This document shows positions 5,945 to 9,107 of a stretch of 9,107 nucleotides of DNA, piece after piece. The DNA is from DATHGT01 sp035317605. GTDB lineage: Bacteria > Methylomirabilota > Methylomirabilia > Rokubacteriales > CSP1-6. Under the pieces are notes generated by a model, which had not been told where the DNA came from, did not search any database, and saw only the letters and a list, made by a program, of their open reading frames with translations. The stretch is taken from the NCBI GenBank assembly GCA_035317605.1, contig DATHGT010000308.1:1-9107 (forward strand), written 5' to 3'. The stretch's first letter is position 1; the number at the start of each line of letters is the position of its first letter. The translations under genes were made by a program, and so were the position numbers.

Positions 5945-6782
5945 CGTTGGGCAGGCTGAACAGTGGGTGATCCTTCGCCGGCGGCTCCTCGACCATCACG
6001 TCGAGGCCGGCCGCCGCGATCTTCTTCGTGGTCAGCGCGGCGTGGAGCGCCGCCTCGTCGATCACCGGCCCGCGGCAGGTGTTGACGATGATCGCGCTCG
6101 GCTTCATGAGCGACAGCTCGCGCGTGGAGATCATCGCGCGGGTGGTGTCGTCGAGCGGGACGTGCATGCTCACGATGTCGGAGGTCCGCAGCAGCTCGTC
6201 GAGGAGCACGAAGCGCACGCCGAGCTGGTCTTCCTCGGCTTCCGTGAGGCGGAGGACGTCGTAGTACTGCACACGCGCGTCGAAGGCCTGGACCCGCCGC
6301 GCGACCTTCTTGCCGATGTTGCCGAGGCCGACGATGCCGACCAGCTTGCTCGACAGCTCGTAAACGGCGCCGTCGACCTGGTTTCCGACCCGCCACTTGC
6401 CGGCCACGATGTCGTTGTGGAAGCGGACCAGGCGCTTGAGCACGGCGAGCATCAGCAGCACGGTGTGCTCGGAGACCGCGATCGCGTTGGCGCCGCCGTT
6501 GTTGGACACCGGCACCTTGGCCTTGCGCGCGGCCTCGATGTCCACGCGGTCGTAGCCCGCGCTCAGGAGCTGGACGAGCTTGAGCTTGGGCGTGGAGCGG
6601 AAGAACTCGCCGCCGATCCCGCGCGAGAGACCCATGAAGTACTCGATCTCGGGGGCCACGTCGTAGAACTTCGGCGTGCCCACGTCGGCGACCACGAGCT
6701 CGTAGCCGGGCGGCGTCATCGTGCGCGCGATGCTGAGGATCTCTTCGGGCTGGTTGGGAGAGAAGAGGATCTTGGTCGCCAT
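5814..6782 (-). CDS. NAD-dependent D-2-hydroxyacid dehydrogenase
   Basis: Cytoplasmic oxidoreductase that interconverts a 2-oxoacid and a D-2-hydroxyacid with NAD(H); the exact substrate is not evident. The 322 residues match the family's usual 310-340. The Rossmann motif is GLGNIG (152-157), and D175 at the end of the second beta strand favours NAD over NADP. The catalytic triad is visible: R237 in NTCRGPVIDE (234-243), E266 in DVMVEEPP (261-268) and H285 in TPHSAG (283-288). The substrate-side segment LLSAGYDRVD (72-81) and NNGGANAIAVSEH (94-106) are typical. The ATG at 6782 is chosen because an AAGGAG site lies about 10 nt upstream, overlapping the cupin stop; only 14 bp separate the genes, so it is the third gene of the amidohydrolase operon. 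Its last 43 codons are duplicated beyond the glycosyltransferase, so this 3' end may itself derive from a recombination event. Confidence 0.93.
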   Translation of the reverse strand: MATKILFSPNQPEEILSIARTMTPPGYELVVADVGTPKFYDVAPEIEYFMGLSRGIGGEFFRSTPKLKLVQLLSAGYDRVDIEAARKAKVPVSNNGGANAIAVSEHTVLLMLAVLKRLVRFHNDIVAGKWRVGNQVDGAVYELSSKLVGIVGLGNIGKKVARRVQAFDARVQYYDVLRLTEAEEDQLGVRFVLLDELLRTSDIVSMHVPLDDTTRAMISTRELSLMKPSAIIVNTCRGPVIDEAALHAALTTKKIAAAGLDVMVEEPPAKDHPLFSLPNVTFTPHSAGPTWENWTARFRNGFDNIQRVASGRAPKWTVFEMK

Positions 6783-6796
6783 GCTCGGTTGTCTCC

Positions 6797-7132
6797 TTAC
6801 GCCAGTGGAACCGTCGCGGTCACGACGGGCTCGTTGCCGACCACGCGCGTGGTGTGACCTTTACCGGTGGTGTCCTCGACGAGGCGAGCGTCGCCCGGAC
6901 CGAAGACCTGCTTGGTGCCGTCGCCGAGCCCGATCTCGAGCCGGCCCGAGAGGATGATCACGAACTGGCGGCGTGGTGCCGGATGCCAGTCGAGGTCGCG
7001 GCCCACCGGCCACTCGCTGAACGTGATCTTCGAGGTCGCCAGGCCGTCCTTCCACTCCTTCGCCTTGGCGAGATCGATCGGCTCGATGTGCGATTGCTGA
7101 TCCGGGCCCGTGAAGAGTCGGAACGTTCCCAT
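6797..7132 (-). CDS. Small single-domain cupin protein
   Basis: A 111-residue protein of the cupin_2 type, a small beta-barrel that usually binds a metal and acts as an enzyme, isomerase or ligand sensor. The first cupin motif is DWHPAPRRQFVIILSG (48-63): His50 is kept, the second His of the usual H-x-H is Pro-x-Pro-like, and Gln56 stands where Glu is common. The second motif is FGPGDARLVEDTTGKGH (77-93), with His93. This HPAPRRQ...EDTTGKGH pattern is, to my recollection, a recurrent subfamily, so these changes are probably native. Metal binding through a reduced ligand set is possible but unproven. The ATG at 7132 follows a GGAG site within the 12-bp gap after the amidohydrolase stop. Between a hydrolase and a dehydrogenase, a role in the same catabolic step or in sensing its substrate is the simplest inference. 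Confidence 0.87.
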   Translation of the reverse strand: MGTFRLFTGPDQQSHIEPIDLAKAKEWKDGLATSKITFSEWPVGRDLDWHPAPRRQFVIILSGRLEIGLGDGTKQVFGPGDARLVEDTTGKGHTTRVVGNEPVVTATVPLA

Positions 7133-7144
7133 TCGTGATCTCCG

Positions 7145-8344
7145 TTACCGGCCGAAGCCGTAGAGAGTCTTGGCGTTGTCACAGACGACCTTCTGGCGGA
7201 CGTCGGCGGGCAGGTGGCCCAGCTCCTTGGCGAGAATCTCCTGCGAGTCGGGCCAGACGCCGTCGGGATGCGGGAAGTCCGAGCCCCACATGATCCGCTC
7301 GGCGCCCAGCTCCTCGATCATCTTGATGCCGATGGGGTCGGTCTGATACGTCGCCCAGCACTGGCGGCGCCAGTAGTCGCTCGGCGGCATCGTGAGCGAG
7401 AGATCCTTGAACTGGTCCTCCCACTCCGCGTCCATGCGCCAGAGCACGTACGGGATCCAGCCGATGCCGCTCTCGCCGAGCACGAGCTTCAGCCGCGGGT
7501 GCCGCTCGAGCACGCCCGCGAAGATCATCGAGGTCAGGATGTTGGACATGTTGATCTGGAAGTGCGTGATGTTGGTGGCGAACGCCGCGCGAGCGACGGC
7601 CATCGGCACGTCGGGGGCGTCGGGCAGCTTGGCCCGCGTCGGATCGGAGCCCATGAAGACGATCTTGCGCAGGTGATCGGGCATGTAGCCGCCCACGGTG
7701 TGGAAGTGCAGCGGCAGCCCGCAGCTGTCGATCACGTCCCAGAGCGGGTTCCAGTACGGATCCCAGAGTGGCTTGAGGTCCGCCGAGTTGGCGATGTCGA
7801 CGCCCTTGAGCGCGCCGCGCTTGACCACGCGCTCGACCTCGGCGATGGCGGCGTCCAGCGGATGATTGGGGATCGAGGCCAGCCCGGCGAAGCGCTCGGG
7901 CCGCGCCGAGCAGAACTCGGCCAGCCACTCGTTGTAGATGCGCATGGTCTCGTGGGCCGCCTCGGGATCGTTCAGGCGACCGGTGGCGCCGAGGATCCCG
8001 TACAGCACCTCGCCCTGCACGCCGTCACGGTCCTGGTCCTTCACCCGCAGCTCGGGATCGGTCAGGCGCCGGATGCCCTTCTTGCCGTCGTCGTAGAGCC
8101 CGGTCGACGCCATGCGATCGGAGCGATGGATACGTCCGGGAATGTACTCGCGCCCCGCCGACCCCATTCCGTTGACGCGCCCGAGGTTGGCGCCCTTCTT
8201 CGTCACCCAGATCGGGCCGCTCGGGCCCTCGGTGACGTACGGCACGCGATCACGCATCGTCGCCGACGCGCGGGTCGTGAACAGATCGGGTGGCAGCCAG
8301 CACAGATCGACGTGACAGTCGGCCGAGATCACCTCGTAACGCAC
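7145..8344 (-). CDS. Amidohydrolase-2 family metal-dependent hydrolase (TIM barrel)
   Basis: Predicted cytoplasmic metal-dependent hydrolase or decarboxylase of the amidohydrolase_2 group (relatives include ACMSD and gamma-resorcylate decarboxylase). Metal-site candidates are Asp9 and His11 in ISADCHVD (6-13), His213/His215 in LHFHTVGG (212-219), and Asp356 with His359 in MWGSDFPHPDG (352-362), the family's C-terminal signature. LVLGESGIGW (287-296) is the usual barrel strand. Instead of H-x-H at the N-terminus there is D-x-H, seen in a large subset of this family. The length of 399 residues is typical. The GTG at 8344 is selected by a near-perfect AGAGGAGG site (8351-8358) six bases upstream. 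It is the first gene of a three-gene operon with the cupin and the 2-hydroxyacid dehydrogenase. Whether it hydrolyses or decarboxylates its substrate cannot be decided from sequence. Confidence 0.92.
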   Translation of the reverse strand: MRYEVISADCHVDLCWLPPDLFTTRASATMRDRVPYVTEGPSGPIWVTKKGANLGRVNGMGSAGREYIPGRIHRSDRMASTGLYDDGKKGIRRLTDPELRVKDQDRDGVQGEVLYGILGATGRLNDPEAAHETMRIYNEWLAEFCSARPERFAGLASIPNHPLDAAIAEVERVVKRGALKGVDIANSADLKPLWDPYWNPLWDVIDSCGLPLHFHTVGGYMPDHLRKIVFMGSDPTRAKLPDAPDVPMAVARAAFATNITHFQINMSNILTSMIFAGVLERHPRLKLVLGESGIGWIPYVLWRMDAEWEDQFKDLSLTMPPSDYWRRQCWATYQTDPIGIKMIEELGAERIMWGSDFPHPDGVWPDSQEILAKELGHLPADVRQKVVCDNAKTLYGFGR

Positions 8345-8350
8345 GGCGGG

Positions 8351-8358
8351 CCTCCTCT
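8351..8358 (-). promoter_or_regulatory. Strong Shine-Dalgarno fixing the amidohydrolase GTG start
   Basis: Minus-strand AGAGGAGG with a 6-nt spacer to the GTG at 8344. It is one of the best ribosome sites in the window and decides for a GTG start over later ATG codons. Confidence 0.8.
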
Positions 8359-8380
8359 GACTTCAGGAATTCTCGTGGCG

Positions 8381-8396
8381 GGCCCCGCGCGGGGCC
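8381..8396. repeat. 16-bp perfect GC palindrome between response regulator and amidohydrolase
   Basis: GGCCCCGC/GCGGGGCC is fully self-complementary, flanked by GTGG (8375-8378) and CCAC (8395-8398), which overlaps the palindrome's last two bases and could form an alternative stem. It lies 81 bp after the response-regulator stop and 37 bp before the amidohydrolase start. No T-run follows on either strand, so it could be an operator or an atypical terminator, or chance in GC-rich DNA. Confidence 0.35.
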
Positions 8397-8408
8397 ACGG
8401 CAGCGGCC

Positions 8409-8439
8409 AGCGTCGCCGTTTCGGCCCCGTTTGTCAAAC
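8409..8439 (-). promoter_or_regulatory. Possible promoter/operator for the amidohydrolase operon
   Basis: A perfect TTGACA lies on the minus strand at 8437-8432, inside a perfect 5+1+5 inverted repeat GTTTG-T-CAAAC (8429-8439). At 17-bp spacing the -10 position reads GACGCT (8414-8409), a poor match to TATAAT. The -35-like element is the only AT-containing island of this gap. It could be a sigma-70-type promoter dependent on an activator, or a binding site for a small repressor. The distance to the GTG at 8344 is about 65 bp from the presumed -10. Confidence 0.3.
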
Positions 8440-8476
8440 CCGCCCGTGGCTTGCGGGACGCGCCGAGTGAGGCCGC

Positions 8477-8878
8477 TCAGACGAGCCGCGCGACCTCGGC
8501 TTCGAGCTGGGCGAGGGTGAAGGGCTTCGGGAGGAAGGCGTCGGCGCCGGCGGCCAGCAGGCGCGGACCCGCGTCCTCGTCAGGGGGTCCGCTCATGGCG
8601 AGGATCCTGATCGAGCGCATCGCGGGCGAGGCTCTCACCGCCCGACAGAGGTCGGCGGCGGCCAGCCCGGGCTGCCGGAGATCGAGCAACACCAGGTGCG
8701 GGCGAAAGGTGCTGATCCGGGAGAGCCCGTCGGCGGCGTCCGTCGCGGCTTGCGCCGAGTAGTGGGGGTGTGCGCCGAAGATCGCCAGCAGCGCCGTGCG
8801 CAGTCCGGCGTCGTCGTCGACGATGAGGATGCGGATGGGCTCAGGCCGGGCCGTTCCGCACGGGAGGGGCGCCGTCAT
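8477..8878 (-). CDS. Stand-alone receiver-domain response regulator (CheY-like)
   Basis: Single REC domain, 133 residues, with no output domain. It would receive phosphate from a histidine kinase and act through protein contacts. After a 14-residue Pro-rich leader, RILIVDDD (16-23) supplies the acidic pocket (Asp21-Asp23). Asp66 in LLDLRQPG (64-71) is the phosphorylation site, Ser96 in AMSG replaces the conserved Thr/Ser, and Lys118 in LPKPF (116-120) is the invariant lysine. All signature residues are present. I chose the ATG at 8878; a GTG at 9001 in the same frame would add 41 residues of low-complexity, non-REC sequence, which seems unlikely. No clear Shine-Dalgarno precedes the ATG; a weak TGCCG...CGGCA stem (8881-8898) lies there instead. 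No kinase gene is visible. It is divergent from the gene starting at 9081 and separated from the amidohydrolase by 132 bp. Confidence 0.85.
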   Translation of the reverse strand: MTAPLPCGTARPEPIRILIVDDDAGLRTALLAIFGAHPHYSAQAATDAADGLSRISTFRPHLVLLDLRQPGLAAADLCRAVRASPAMRSIRILAMSGPPDEDAGPRLLAAGADAFLPKPFTLAQLEAEVARLV

Positions 8879-9080
8879 GATGCCGGGGGGCTGCGGCAAG
8901 ACGCATGCCGCGTCGCAAGGTCCCGTGTTGTCATGCGCGGCCCGCGCTTGGGCTCCCGGCCCTGCCACGAGCGCTGTGCAGGCTGCCCTGAAACACGGCA
9001 CCTTATGGTGGCAGTGTTACGACTGTGTTCATGGCCGCCCGATCTGTGGCATAGACTGCGGATCGAGGGGGGGCGGCGCG
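8879..9080. promoter_or_regulatory. Divergent intergenic region with an imperfect dyad
   Basis: This 202-bp gap must hold promoters for both the receiver gene (minus) and the gene at 9081 (plus). An imperfect dyad spans 8992-9018: AACAC (8992-8996) pairs with GTGTT (9014-9018) and CACC (8999-9002) with GGTG (9007-9010) around TTAT. It is a plausible operator. A weak plus-strand -10 candidate is TAGACT (9052-9057) with only a poor -35 upstream. On the minus strand CATAAG (9007-9002) is a weak -10 candidate. A second short stem GACGC/GCGTC lies at 8900-8914. Function is inferred only from position and symmetry. Confidence 0.35.
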
Positions 9081-9107
9081 ATGACGACCACGAAGGTGAA
9101 CCTGGCC
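9081..9107 (+). CDS. Start of an unidentified plus-strand gene, cut by window edge
   Basis: An ATG at 9081 opens nine codons (MTTTKVNLA) to the window end. A GAGGGGGG run (9065-9072) ends 8 nt before it and can serve as ribosome site; it contains seven consecutive G. Too little is present to name a family. Divergence from the receiver gene and the upstream dyad support a real gene, but the call is tentative. Confidence 0.5.

Noticed and set aside
8381..8396. Palindrome as a rho-independent terminator of the receiver gene
   Set aside because: No T-run follows on the transcribed strand and it lies about 80 bp past the stop; kept only as an inverted repeat.
7214..8470. 418-codon plus-strand frame opposite the amidohydrolase
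   Set aside because: Antisense shadow of a well-supported gene, with low-complexity His/Arg/Val-rich product.
8879..9001. Longer receiver protein starting at GTG 9001
   Set aside because: The extra 41 residues have no REC character and would consume most of the divergent promoter region.
9041..9060. Possible sigma-54 promoter (TGGCAT...GC) before the plus-strand gene
   Set aside because: The GG and GC elements are 8 nt apart instead of the required 10.

Overview
The window is a very GC-rich, gene-dense piece of bacterial chromosome. Seven complete genes, one truncated gene and one gene fragment all lie on the minus strand, and only the last 27 bases begin a plus-strand gene. Third-position GC is so high that long antisense open frames run across almost every gene. 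The mix of families suggests an uncultured soil-type lineage: a secreted PIG-L deacetylase beside a sodium:solute symporter is common in Acidobacteriota, Gemmatimonadota and Bacteroidota, and the amidohydrolase/cupin/hydroxyacid dehydrogenase set is familiar from Rokubacteria-like and proteobacterial genomes. Taxonomy cannot be settled from this window.

Layout in transcription order (right to left on the minus strand). At 8477-8878 lies a stand-alone CheY-like receiver protein, divergent from a gene that starts at 9081 on the plus strand and leaves the window. After a 132-bp gap with a TTGACA-like element and a GC palindrome comes a tight three-gene operon: amidohydrolase-2 family hydrolase (7145-8344), small cupin (6797-7132) and NAD-dependent D-2-hydroxyacid dehydrogenase (5814-6782), spaced 12 and 14 bp apart. 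A GT4-type glycosyltransferase follows (4121-5755). Beyond it is a 131-bp displaced second copy of the 3' end of the dehydrogenase gene (3964-4094). Then come an exported PIG-L/LmbE-type deacetylase (1345-3921), a 50-residue single-membrane-span protein (1196-1348), and the N-terminal 399 residues of an SSS-family sodium:solute symporter (1-1199). These last three are joined by two GTGA stop/start overlaps.

The most striking structure is the glycosyltransferase segment bounded by 131-bp direct repeats (124/131 identical, my hand count). Removing one repeat plus the enclosed segment (1850 bp) would place the dehydrogenase stop 42 bp before the PIG-L start. This implies an ancestral run amidohydrolase - cupin - dehydrogenase - PIG-L - small membrane protein - symporter, interrupted by an insertion. 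The arrangement resembles integrative elements that enter the 3' end of a protein gene and leave the displaced 3' end at the far side, but no integrase is visible here.

Functionally, the PIG-L protein, small membrane protein and symporter look like an export/hydrolysis/uptake unit for an N-acetylated amino-sugar-like or glycoside substrate. The amidohydrolase-cupin-dehydrogenase set looks like part of a small-molecule catabolic route. Substrates for both are unknown. No tRNA, rRNA, CRISPR array, transposase or integrase was seen.
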